A stretch of DNA of 27,229 nucleotides from a virus: IMG/VR virus record IMGVR_UViG_3300032265_000118, positions 1-27,229 of that record; one strand, given 5' to 3'. Under the pieces are notes generated by a model. The model worked only from the letters and a program-made list of their open reading frames with translations. It was not told the DNA's origin and did not search any database. A program made the position numbers and the translations under genes. Positions 1-5,543 of the stretch are shown piece by piece. Each line of letters opens with the position of its first letter. Position 1 is the stretch's first letter.

Positions 1-120
1 ATGTGGGATGTAGCTGTAACCTTTATGTTAATGTTTTTTGGTGCTTTTGTTGTTATTGCGTTTGGTGCAATACTTATTTGGACGTTGTATTTACTACAAA
101 ATGAGGCCGACAATGACTGA
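1..120 (+). CDS. Small single-span membrane protein (39 aa, possibly 5'-truncated)
   Basis: An open frame starts with ATG at the first base and ends with TGA at 118-120. The 39-residue product has one long hydrophobic stretch (about residues 6-32, rich in F, V, I, L, A), then a short acidic tail ending in NEADND. It looks like a small inner-membrane peptide. No family is recognised. The window begins exactly at this ATG, so the true start could lie upstream and the protein could be longer. Its last 8 bases overlap the next gene, which suggests translational coupling. The function is unknown. Confidence 0.5.
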   Translation: MWDVAVTFMLMFFGAFVVIAFGAILIWTLYLLQNEADND

Positions 121-298
121 AGAAGATGAAGCATTTAACGAGATAGAGCGCAGAAGTAAGGTAAAGCAAACCTTAGTTAAGGCGGCACTGTCAATTAACC
201 CATATCGTAATCAAGTGATTGAAGAGATAGCCCAACACATTGAAGATTGTGGGTTTTTATATGAAATAGCAAAAGCTATAAGGGAAATGAAAGAATGA
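113..298 (+). CDS. Small hypothetical phage protein (61 aa)
   Basis: I chose the ATG at 113 because it overlaps the preceding stop by 8 nt. The same frame is open further upstream, but a start there would run deep into the membrane peptide gene. The 61-aa product begins MTEEDEAFNEIERRSK and is charged and probably all-helical, with no membrane segment or cysteine cluster. It ends by overlapping the next ATG by 4 nt (ATGA), so genes 1-3 look like one coupled unit. No function can be assigned. It could be a small early regulator or inhibitor, but nothing in the sequence proves that. Confidence 0.5.
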   Translation: MTEEDEAFNEIERRSKVKQTLVKAALSINPYRNQVIEEIAQHIEDCGFLYEIAKAIREMKE

Positions 299-456
299 AA
301 GAAAAAATAGAGATGGGTAGAGCAATCACGCTGCGCCTTACACAATCTGAGTATGCTGAGTACCAAAGGCTTGGCGGGATTAAGTGGATTAGGCTTTTTT
401 TGCGTATGAGCGTTGGTGTACAAAAAGAAATTAAGCAAGAAAAAAATGTTAATTAA
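295..456 (+). CDS. Small basic protein, possible ribbon-helix-helix DNA-binding protein (53 aa)
   Basis: The ATG overlaps the upstream TGA (ATGA) and the frame runs to TAA at 454-456. The segment AITLRLTQSEYAEYQRLGG has the look of an Arc/CopG-type ribbon-helix-helix start: an alternating strand, then Thr/Ser-capped helix. A basic helix (IKWIRLFLRM) and a lysine-rich tail follow. It sits last before a Rho-independent terminator, a common place for a small regulator. The fold call is inference from pattern alone, with no family match established. Confidence 0.45.
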   Translation: MKEKIEMGRAITLRLTQSEYAEYQRLGGIKWIRLFLRMSVGVQKEIKQEKNVN

Positions 457-462
457 CTTGGC

Positions 463-490
463 AAAGGGGTTTAACAATACCCTTTTTTTT
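463..490 (+). terminator. Rho-independent terminator after the first three genes
   Basis: AAAGGG at 463-468 can pair with CCCTTT at 480-485 around an A/T-rich loop, and the run of T continues to 490 (eight T in total). It begins 6 bases after the stop of the 53-aa gene. The stem is short, but the T tract is strong. Confidence 0.6.
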
Positions 491-498
491 GATATAGT
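471..498 (+). promoter_or_regulatory. Candidate sigma70-type promoter giving a leaderless message
   Basis: TTAACA at 471-476 matches five of six bases of the -35 consensus. TATAGT at 493-498 matches five of six of the -10 consensus, and the spacer is 16 bp. The -35 lies in the loop of the terminator. With the usual 6-bp gap after the -10, the transcript would start at 505, the A of the next ATG. No Shine-Dalgarno is visible before that ATG, which fits a leaderless mRNA. Confidence 0.45.
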
Positions 499-504
499 GG
501 GTTT

Positions 505-867
505 ATGAACGAAGAAGTTTCAGAATTTGTTGCAACGCTATTCCATGCGGGAACTATCACGCATTTTCAGCATTTGCAAACTACCGAGTACAGTACACAC
601 AAGGCATTGGGTAAGTTTTATCCCAAAATTGTTGAGTTAGCTGATTCACTGGCAGAGAGTTACCAAGGCAGATATGCAACAAGGATGAAAAAATTTCCTG
701 ATGAATTGCACCAGCCCAAAGAATCACCCACTGAGTATCTGACACAATTAAAAGAATTTGTGCAAGAGGCGCGAGAAGAAATCCCGCAGGACACAGAGCT
801 GCAAAACATCGTTGATGAAATTGCTGATCTGATTAATTCAACTTTGTATCTTTTAACCTTAAAGTGA
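505..867 (+). CDS. DUF5856-like (ferritin/Dps-like helical) phage protein (120 aa)
   Basis: The N-terminal region (FVATLFHAGTITHFQHLQT, then EYSTHKALGKFYPKIVELAD) resembles a phage family I recall as DUF5856. Its hallmarks are H-x-x-H-L near the N-terminus, S-x-H-K/x-A-L, then a helix ending in a L-x-E-S-Y-Q-G motif; here AESYQGRY is present. The spacing of His and Glu in long helices is reminiscent of the ferritin/Dps fold, but metal binding is inference. The frame has no Shine-Dalgarno, and a promoter -10 ends six bases before the ATG. It heads the run of small genes that leads to GroES. The role in infection is unknown. Confidence 0.6.
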   Translation: MNEEVSEFVATLFHAGTITHFQHLQTTEYSTHKALGKFYPKIVELADSLAESYQGRYATRMKKFPDELHQPKESPTEYLTQLKEFVQEAREEIPQDTELQNIVDEIADLINSTLYLLTLK

Positions 868-874
868 GATAAAA

Positions 875-1072
875 ATGGAAAAAATGGACGGTCAATACGG
901 TAATGGTTATGCAGTCAAGGGCAACATGACCCCTGAGATGAAAAGCAAGGGCAATGTTAAAAACAACATTCCTAACGCAATGACCAACAAGGTCGGCGCT
1001 GACAAGAAGTTTGATGGCGGTAAAACCAGCGGTGTGGCTTATGTCCATGACCGCAAGTGCTACCAAGATTAA
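875..1072 (+). CDS. Small hypothetical phage protein (65 aa)
   Basis: It starts 7 nt after the upstream stop, with a purine-rich GAGA leader before ATG. The 65-aa product is rich in Lys, Gly and Asn (MEKMDGQYGNGYAVKGN, then NVKNNIPNAMTNKVG) and probably lacks a compact hydrophobic core. No family is recognised. It lies in a row of very small basic proteins before the ParB-like gene, a setting seen in many aquatic phages. Confidence 0.5.
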   Translation: MEKMDGQYGNGYAVKGNMTPEMKSKGNVKNNIPNAMTNKVGADKKFDGGKTSGVAYVHDRKCYQD

Positions 1073-1134
1073 GCGTAAACCCACGCCAAGGCAAATTGGC
1101 GGGGCTTACTAACCAAACAAAAGAAAGGTTTTGA

Positions 1135-1356
1135 ATGGCTGACGAGCATTCTAATTGCGGTAACTGTATATTTTTCAAAGCCAGTGAAATTATTGGTCTT
1201 TGTCGTTTATACCCGCAGCATCAAAACAAAAGCCAAAATGATTGGTGTGGGCAATATCAAGAGAAAGAAATCACCATGATGGATTCTTCTTATGATATTT
1301 TGACTGACCAAATCATGCCAGCTAAACGTAAATACACGCGGAGGGCAAATGCTTAA
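1135..1356 (+). CDS. Small four-cysteine protein, probable metal-binding knuckle (73 aa)
   Basis: GAAAGG lies just upstream of the ATG. The cysteines are at residues 8, 11, 23 and 38 (C-x2-C-x11-C-x14-C) in the context CGNCIFF, GLCRLYP and WCGQY. This pattern is typical of small phage proteins predicted to bind one zinc ion or an iron cofactor. The C-terminal tail is basic (KRKYTRRANA) and could contact nucleic acid. The last 8 nt overlap the GroES start, so the two are probably co-translated. Metal binding is inferred from the cysteines; the function is unknown. Confidence 0.6.
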   Translation: MADEHSNCGNCIFFKASEIIGLCRLYPQHQNKSQNDWCGQYQEKEITMMDSSYDILTDQIMPAKRKYTRRANA

Positions 1357-1606
1357 TCCTTTGCGTGACCGTGTGGTTGTGAAGCCTAAAACACGACATT
1401 TGTCAGACATTATTTACGTCAATAATAAAGAACCCTTTAACGAGGGTACTATTGTGGCTGTTGGACCTTTAGTAACCGATTGCAAGGTTGGTGACTTTAT
1501 CAAGTATGGAAACGGGGATTACCTTAACTGGCCTGTTCACCGTATTGATGACCAAGACTATCAAATCATTCAAGAAGCTGACATTTGTGCCGTAGTGGAA
1601 GAATAA
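1349..1606 (+). CDS. groES-like: Phage-encoded GroES-like co-chaperonin (85 aa)
   Basis: The N-terminus NPLRDRVVVKPK is the classic Cpn10 opening. The signatures EGTIVAVGP, VGDFIKYG and EADICAVVEE follow in GroES order. The product is about 10 residues shorter than bacterial GroES (about 95-97 aa), with a compact mobile-loop region at about residues 15-30 (HLSDIIYV). AGGG precedes the ATG. No GroEL is present here, so it would cap the host GroEL ring, as gp31 does for T4. P22-type coat folding can depend on GroEL/ES, and this window encodes such a coat protein, which gives a plausible client. The family call is firm; the client is inference. Confidence 0.85.
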   Translation: MLNPLRDRVVVKPKTRHLSDIIYVNNKEPFNEGTIVAVGPLVTDCKVGDFIKYGNGDYLNWPVHRIDDQDYQIIQEADICAVVEE

Positions 1607-1608
1607 TC

Positions 1609-1776
1609 ATGGCAACTAAACCTGGCTTGTATGCCAACATTCACGCTAAACAAGAGCGTATCAAGAACGAAAAAGCTGAGGGTAAACCTGTGGAAAAGAT
1701 GAGGAAAGTTGGTAGCAAAGGTGCGCCAACTGCCGAGGCCTTTAAACAATCTGCCAAAACAGCCAAAAAGAAATGA
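1609..1776 (+). CDS. Small lysine-rich basic phage protein (55 aa)
   Basis: I took the ATG at 1609, two bases after the GroES stop, with GGAAG upstream. The start MATKPGLYANIHAKQERI and the later segment KVGSKGAPTAEAFKQSAK form a pattern common in aquatic phage genomes, where it usually precedes a second basic protein as here. It is very rich in Lys and Ala and likely disordered. It overlaps the next gene by 4 nt (ATGA). The role is unknown; DNA binding or packaging in the virion is possible but unproven. Confidence 0.55.
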   Translation: MATKPGLYANIHAKQERIKNEKAEGKPVEKMRKVGSKGAPTAEAFKQSAKTAKKK

Positions 1777-2045
1777 AGAAGCACGACAAGCCTATTGAGC
1801 ACAAGACCACTGGTAAGGGTAAGACCTACAACCCAACAGAAAAGGGTGCAGGAATGACCGCCAAGGGTCGTGCTGAATATAATGCAAAGAACGGCAGCAA
1901 TCTGAAGCCGCCTGCTCCCAATCCAAAAACCAAAGCTGATGCTGGTAGAAAAGCGTCATTTTGTGCAAGAATGGAAGGGGTAGTAAAAAACGCTAAAGGC
2001 CCAGCAGAACGGGCTAAAGCATCCCTCAAAAACTGGAACTGTTAA
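1773..2045 (+). CDS. Lysine-rich protein with conserved Cys motif, DUF6321-like (90 aa)
   Basis: The start ATGA overlaps the upstream stop. The 90-aa protein has KGKTYNPTEKGAGMTAKG, then PNPKTKADAGRKASFCARM, and ends in KASLKNWNC. The conserved SFCARMxG segment and the terminal W-x-C are hallmarks of a phage family I recall as DUF6321, found in cyanophages and other aquatic phages. Two cysteines remain (in FCARM and at the C-terminus). It is strongly basic. The function is unknown; a nucleic-acid-associated or virion protein is the usual guess. Confidence 0.6.
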   Translation: MKKHDKPIEHKTTGKGKTYNPTEKGAGMTAKGRAEYNAKNGSNLKPPAPNPKTKADAGRKASFCARMEGVVKNAKGPAERAKASLKNWNC

Positions 2046-2056
2046 AGGAAAATATC

Positions 2057-2467
2057 ATGTCAAACTCAGTAGCACAAGGCGTTGCATATAGCGACCCCGA
2101 ATTCACAACTTGTTATGCCAGCCAAGAAATTGGCTATTCAGCAGCCGCCCAAGGTGCTGTAACTCAAGCAACCGACAAATCAACTGGCGTGACTTTGAAC
2201 AAGTCTGTTGGTCGTATCACAATGAACAACGCAGCTTTGGCTGGTGGTGCAGTAGCATTATTCACATTGACCAACAGCTTGATTTCAGCTAATGACACAA
2301 TTATCGTGTGTATTTCAAGCACTACCACTGGTAGCACTGCTGGCGCATACACCACATATGTTTCTAGCTTGTCTGCTGGTTCTGCTGTTATTGCCTTGCG
2401 TAACTTAAGCGGCACTTCATATTCTGAAGCTGTCATCATCAATTACGCCATCATTCACGGTGCATAA
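2057..2467 (+). CDS. Small beta-rich virion-type protein (136 aa)
   Basis: AAAGGAAAATATC precedes the ATG, a strong ribosome-binding site. The product is rich in Ala, Ser, Thr, Val and Gly with alternating hydrophobic strands (VGRITMNNAALAGG, then VALFTLTNSLI and ALRNLSGTSYSEAVIINYAI). It has few charged residues, typical of small capsid decoration or head-fibre proteins in aquatic phages. It is unusual in lying more than 3 kb upstream of the terminase, away from the other structural genes. The virion location is inferred from composition. Confidence 0.5.
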   Translation: MSNSVAQGVAYSDPEFTTCYASQEIGYSAAAQGAVTQATDKSTGVTLNKSVGRITMNNAALAGGAVALFTLTNSLISANDTIIVCISSTTTGSTAGAYTTYVSSLSAGSAVIALRNLSGTSYSEAVIINYAIIHGA

Positions 2468-2469
2468 TA

Positions 2470-2622
2470 ATGCCTTTGATTAAATCAATGACACCCAAGG
2501 CAATGAGTAAAAACATTGCCAAGGAGATGGAAGCAGGCAAGCCCCAAAAGCAAGCCGTAGCTATTGCTTATTCTGTGAAGCGGGAAGCTGAGAAAAAAGC
2601 CAAACAAAAGCCTAAAAAGTGA
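2470..2622 (+). CDS. DUF6496-like small basic protein (50 aa)
   Basis: The ATG at 2470 lies two bases after the previous stop and the frame ends TGA at 2620-2622. The start MPLIKSMTPKAMSKNIAKEM and the core GKPQKQAVAIAYSVKR match a very widespread small phage protein that I recall as DUF6496. A lysine-rich C-terminus follows. The stop overlaps the GTG start of the ParB-like gene (GTGA), so the two are coupled. The function is unknown. Confidence 0.7.
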   Translation: MPLIKSMTPKAMSKNIAKEMEAGKPQKQAVAIAYSVKREAEKKAKQKPKK

Positions 2623-3383
2623 AAATCACCCAAAAGAAGGTCACAGAACTAATTCCTTATGTAAAAAACAGCCGCACCCACAGCGATGAGCAAGTGGCAC
2701 AAATAGCGGCAAGCATTAAGGAATTTGGCTGGACTAATCCAATATTGGTGGACGGACAGAACGGCATCATTGCTGGGCATGGTCGCCTTATGGCTGCGCG
2801 TAAGCTGGGTTATATCGAAGTCCCAACTATAGAGCTGGCTGACTTAACTGAAACGCAAAAGAAAGCCTACATCATTGCCGACAATAGGCTGGCGCTTAAT
2901 GCTAGCTGGGACAATGAGATGCTTACCATTGAGCTCAACGAATTGTTGGCAGATGGGTTTGCATTAGATATTCTTGGCTTTGATCAAGCAGACCTAGATG
3001 AGATTTTTTTGCCTGAAGATGCTAAAGATGATAATTTATACACGCAAAAAGTTGACATACCTACTTATGAGCCAGTAGGTGAAAAGCCATCATTAGAAGA
3101 TTTGTATAATGATGAAAAAGCTATGGATTTAATTACTACAATTCAAGAAAGCAAATTAAGCGAGAAGGAAAAGCAATTTTTAATGGCAGCAGCATCACGA
3201 CATATTGTTTTTAACTATGAAAAAATTGCTAATTTTTATGCGCACTCATCAAAACAATGTCAAGAATTAATGGAAGACAGTGCCTTAGTTATTATTGATT
3301 TTAATAAAGCTATCGAAAATGGATTTGTTAAATTAACAGAACAAATTAATGATATGTTTGATGTTGATGTTGAAGATGAATAA
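2619..3383 (+). CDS. ParB/Srx-fold N-terminal domain protein with conserved helical C-terminus (254 aa)
   Basis: It starts with GTG overlapping the upstream TGA. Residues 5-95 are a ParB N-terminal domain: VTELIPYVKNSRTH, then IKEFGWTNPILVDG, then the phosphate-binding IIAGHGR (G53-R56) and AYIIADNRLAL. In many phage and bacterial proteins this domain precedes a DNA methyltransferase; here no methyltransferase motif follows. Instead residues about 140-250 hold another recurring phage module (YEPVGEKPSLEDLYN, then LMAAASRHIVFNY and SALVIIDFNKAIENGFV). ParB-type domains can bind CTP or cut DNA, but which activity this one has cannot be told. Base composition falls sharply within the gene, from about 47% G+C near 2650 to about 28% near 3200, suggesting a chimeric origin. 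Confidence 0.75.
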   Translation: MKITQKKVTELIPYVKNSRTHSDEQVAQIAASIKEFGWTNPILVDGQNGIIAGHGRLMAARKLGYIEVPTIELADLTETQKKAYIIADNRLALNASWDNEMLTIELNELLADGFALDILGFDQADLDEIFLPEDAKDDNLYTQKVDIPTYEPVGEKPSLEDLYNDEKAMDLITTIQESKLSEKEKQFLMAAASRHIVFNYEKIANFYAHSSKQCQELMEDSALVIIDFNKAIENGFVKLTEQINDMFDVDVEDE

Positions 3384-4329
3384 TGAGTATATTTTTGTTA
3401 GGCATGGTCAAACCTATTGGAATAAAAATGGCATTATGCACGGTCAGTTCGACATTCCACTTAACTATACTGGAATTAAGCAAGCACAAAATGTATCAAA
3501 AGAATTAAAGCATGAACATTTTGATTTATGCTTTACCTCAACGTTAAAAAGAGCTAAATCAACTGCATATAACATCTTAATACATCATAAAAATACAAAA
3601 ATTTATTATGATAAAAGATTACAAGAATTAAATAAAGGATTGCTAGAGGGAAAGCATCTTAATAGTGAAAAATTACTTAAAGATGAGAATTATAACTTTA
3701 TAAAAAAATTTAATATTGAAAGTAAAAAGGAATTTTTCACAAGAGTTAAAAGTTTTATAGATGAAGTTGAAAAAAATTATAAAAATAAAAAAATATTAAT
3801 AGTTTCGCATAGTGGAACAATTAAGATGTTGTTTTTTTGCTTTAACTATCCTAAAGTTCCATTACATAAAGCATATTATGATTTGCACATAAAAAACTGT
3901 AAACCTTACCGTCCACAAGAAATTAATTTAAGGAGTGAAAAAATGAAAATTGGATTTTTCCCTATGGTTGCAGATATTTTGCATTCTGGTCATGTTTTGT
4001 CCTTAGAAGAAGCTAAGAAGCATTGTGATTTTTTGATTGTTGGGCTACATTGCAAACCAAACTACAAAGACCCACAGCAATCAATTTATGAACGTTATAT
4101 GCAATTGCGAGCTGTTAAGTGGATTGACGAGGTAATTCCCTATGAAAACATTGATAAGGACTCAGATATTTTTGTTTCATTAGACTACGATGTATATTTT
4201 TTAGGTGAAGATCATAAAAATGATGATTGGGAATTAAAAAATACGATTGAAGTATTAGAAAAAGAAATTGTTTATCTAAAAAGAAAGCATAATTACAGTA
4301 GTAGTAAGATTAAAAATGAATGCAAATAA
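3376..4329 (+). CDS. Fusion of histidine phosphatase and TagD-like cytidylyltransferase (317 aa)
   Basis: I took the ATG at 3376, which overlaps the ParB stop by 8 nt and puts the catalytic motif at residue 9. Residues 1-165 are a histidine-phosphatase (phosphoglycerate-mutase-like) domain: R9-H10-G11, R59, E84 and H145 in VSHSG are all present. Residues 190-317 form a TagD-like nucleotidyltransferase: ILHSGH (HxGH, H203-H206), CDFLIVGLH, YERYMQLRAVKWIDEVIPY, LGEDHK and C-terminal SSSKIK. TagD proteins join CTP to glycerol 3-phosphate, but the substrate here is unknown. The gene is extremely AT-rich; 3661-3720 has 8 G/C in 60. A strong internal ribosome site precedes the second domain. The last 14 nt overlap the glycosyltransferase gene. 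Confidence 0.8.
   Translation: MNNEYIFVRHGQTYWNKNGIMHGQFDIPLNYTGIKQAQNVSKELKHEHFDLCFTSTLKRAKSTAYNILIHHKNTKIYYDKRLQELNKGLLEGKHLNSEKLLKDENYNFIKKFNIESKKEFFTRVKSFIDEVEKNYKNKKILIVSHSGTIKMLFFCFNYPKVPLHKAYYDLHIKNCKPYRPQEINLRSEKMKIGFFPMVADILHSGHVLSLEEAKKHCDFLIVGLHCKPNYKDPQQSIYERYMQLRAVKWIDEVIPYENIDKDSDIFVSLDYDVYFLGEDHKNDDWELKNTIEVLEKEIVYLKRKHNYSSSKIKNECK
3930..3945 (+). promoter_or_regulatory. Internal ribosome-binding site and in-frame start for a free cytidylyltransferase
   Basis: AAGGAG at 3930-3935 lies 7 nt before an in-frame ATG at 3943, close to ideal and better than the site of the full-length gene. Initiation here would give a 128-residue protein (3943-4329) starting MKIGFFPMVADILHSGH, the normal length of a stand-alone TagD-type enzyme (about 130 aa). 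The locus may therefore make both the fusion and the free second domain. Confidence 0.6.
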
Positions 4330-5179
4330 AAAATTGGCTGTGTTTATTCTTTCCCACGGAAGACCTGATAACGTTATTACGTATCAAACTTTGCGAAAAC
4401 AAGGTTACACGGGGAAAATCTATATCATTGTTGATGATGAGGATAAAACATTAAATGAATACAAGGAAAAATACAAAAATGAAATAATTGTCTTTAGCAA
4501 AAGGGCTTATCAAGGCAAATTTGACATAATGGACAATTTTAATGGCAATAAAGTTATTGTTTACGCAAGAAACGCTTGCTACGACATAGCTCGTAAATTG
4601 AACCTTGATTATTTTTTTGAGTATGAAGATGACTATACGCAATTTCAGTATAGATTTGTAGAAAAAGATTCACTTAGAGGCACACAAGTTAAGAATTTAG
4701 ATAAAATTTTAAATCTAATGATTGAATGTTTAGATGGAACAAAAGCAAACACCATAGCATTTGCTCAAGGGGGTGACTTTATTGGAGGAGTAGGGTCTTT
4801 TAAAAACAATACATTTAAAAGAAAAGCAATGAATAGTTTTGTATTCAAGGTAAACAAAGACTCTAAAGATGACATAATTTTTATTGGAAGAATGAATGAC
4901 GATGTAAATACCTATTTGACGCTAGGAAAAACAGGAAAGTTATTTTTTCAAATATCGAACATTTCCCTAGTCCAACTTGCAACACAGTCAAATTCAGGCG
5001 GCAATACAGAAGCCTATAAAGCATACGGCACTTATGTAAAGTCGTTTTATAGCGTTATAACTGCGCCTAATTGCTGCAAGATTGATTTGATGGGTAGAAC
5101 AAATAAAAGACTACATCACAAAATTAACTGGAATTATGCCGTTCCTAAAATTCTTGATGAAAAGTTTAAAAAGCAATAA
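4316..5179 (+). CDS. TET-associated glycosyltransferase (TAGT/GREB1-like) family protein (287 aa)
   Basis: The sequence shows the motif series I associate with the TAGT/GREB1-like glycosyltransferases: SHGRP at 13-17, VDDED at 39-43, YARNACYDIA at 83-92, EYEDDYTQF at 102-110 (the metal-binding DxD-like acids) and GRMNDDVNTY at 191-200. In other phages such enzymes add sugars to 5-hydroxymethylcytosine made by TET-type oxygenases. No TET oxygenase or cytosine-C5 methyltransferase is in this window, so the acceptor here is unproven. It is coupled by a 14-nt overlap to the phosphatase-cytidylyltransferase gene, which hints at shared chemistry such as donor supply. Like that gene it is AT-rich. 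Family assignment is from motif memory, not a search. Confidence 0.75.
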   Translation: MNANKKLAVFILSHGRPDNVITYQTLRKQGYTGKIYIIVDDEDKTLNEYKEKYKNEIIVFSKRAYQGKFDIMDNFNGNKVIVYARNACYDIARKLNLDYFFEYEDDYTQFQYRFVEKDSLRGTQVKNLDKILNLMIECLDGTKANTIAFAQGGDFIGGVGSFKNNTFKRKAMNSFVFKVNKDSKDDIIFIGRMNDDVNTYLTLGKTGKLFFQISNISLVQLATQSNSGGNTEAYKAYGTYVKSFYSVITAPNCCKIDLMGRTNKRLHHKINWNYAVPKILDEKFKKQ

Positions 5180-5182
5180 AAT
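5154..5182 (+). promoter_or_regulatory. Candidate promoter for the packaging/head operon
   Basis: TTGATG at 5154-5159 and TAAAAT at 5177-5182 are separated by exactly 17 bp, matching four of six and five of six consensus bases. Transcription would begin near 5189, just ahead of the small terminase ATG at 5208. The sequence is AT-rich, so chance matches are likely. Confidence 0.35.
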
Positions 5183-5207
5183 AACCTTACACTTCCCCTT
5201 AATAAAG

Positions 5208-5543
5208 ATGCTAGAACACATTCCAACCGATGAACAGCGCCGTTTAGTCGAATCGACAAGCGGTTTGGGTTTACCGCATGAACAGATAGCAATGCTTGTA
5301 GAGATTGACGATAAGACCTTACGCAAGCACTATCGTAGAGAATTGGATATGGGCAAAGCCAAGGCAAATAGTCAAATTGCTAAAACCTTGTATCAAAAAG
5401 CTACGGCTGGCGATACAACAAGTTTAATTTGGTGGACAAAGGCACAAATGCGTTGGTCCGAAACAGTTAAAGCAGAAGTTACAGGCGCAGATGGTGAGCC
5501 ACTTCAAGGCATTCAAGTTACATTTGTAAAGCCAAATGAATGA
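5208..5543 (+). CDS. terS: Terminase small subunit-like protein with HTH (111 aa)
   Basis: I chose the ATG at 5208 because earlier in-frame codons lie inside the glycosyltransferase gene and do not look like family sequence. Residues 1-45 hold a helix-turn-helix (PTDEQRRLVE, then LGLPHEQIAMLVEIDDKTLR and KHYRREL). A helical region follows (QIAKTLYQKATAGDTTSLIWW, WTKAQMRWSET) of the type found in small terminase subunits. It overlaps the large terminase by 8 nt, the usual gene order. It should recognise the packaging site and regulate the large subunit. Upstream only AATAAAG is visible, a weak ribosome site. Confidence 0.75.
   Translation: MLEHIPTDEQRRLVESTSGLGLPHEQIAMLVEIDDKTLRKHYRRELDMGKAKANSQIAKTLYQKATAGDTTSLIWWTKAQMRWSETVKAEVTGADGEPLQGIQVTFVKPNE

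Noticed and set aside
1084-1101. Small hairpin CGCCAA/TTGGCG before the four-cysteine gene
   Set aside because: It is a 6-bp stem without T tract or conservation evidence, and such stems are expected by chance.
2619-3383. ParB-like gene as a ParB-methyltransferase fusion
   Set aside because: The N-terminal domain fits that type, but no SAM-binding or DPPY-like catalytic motif follows; the C-terminus is a different helical module.
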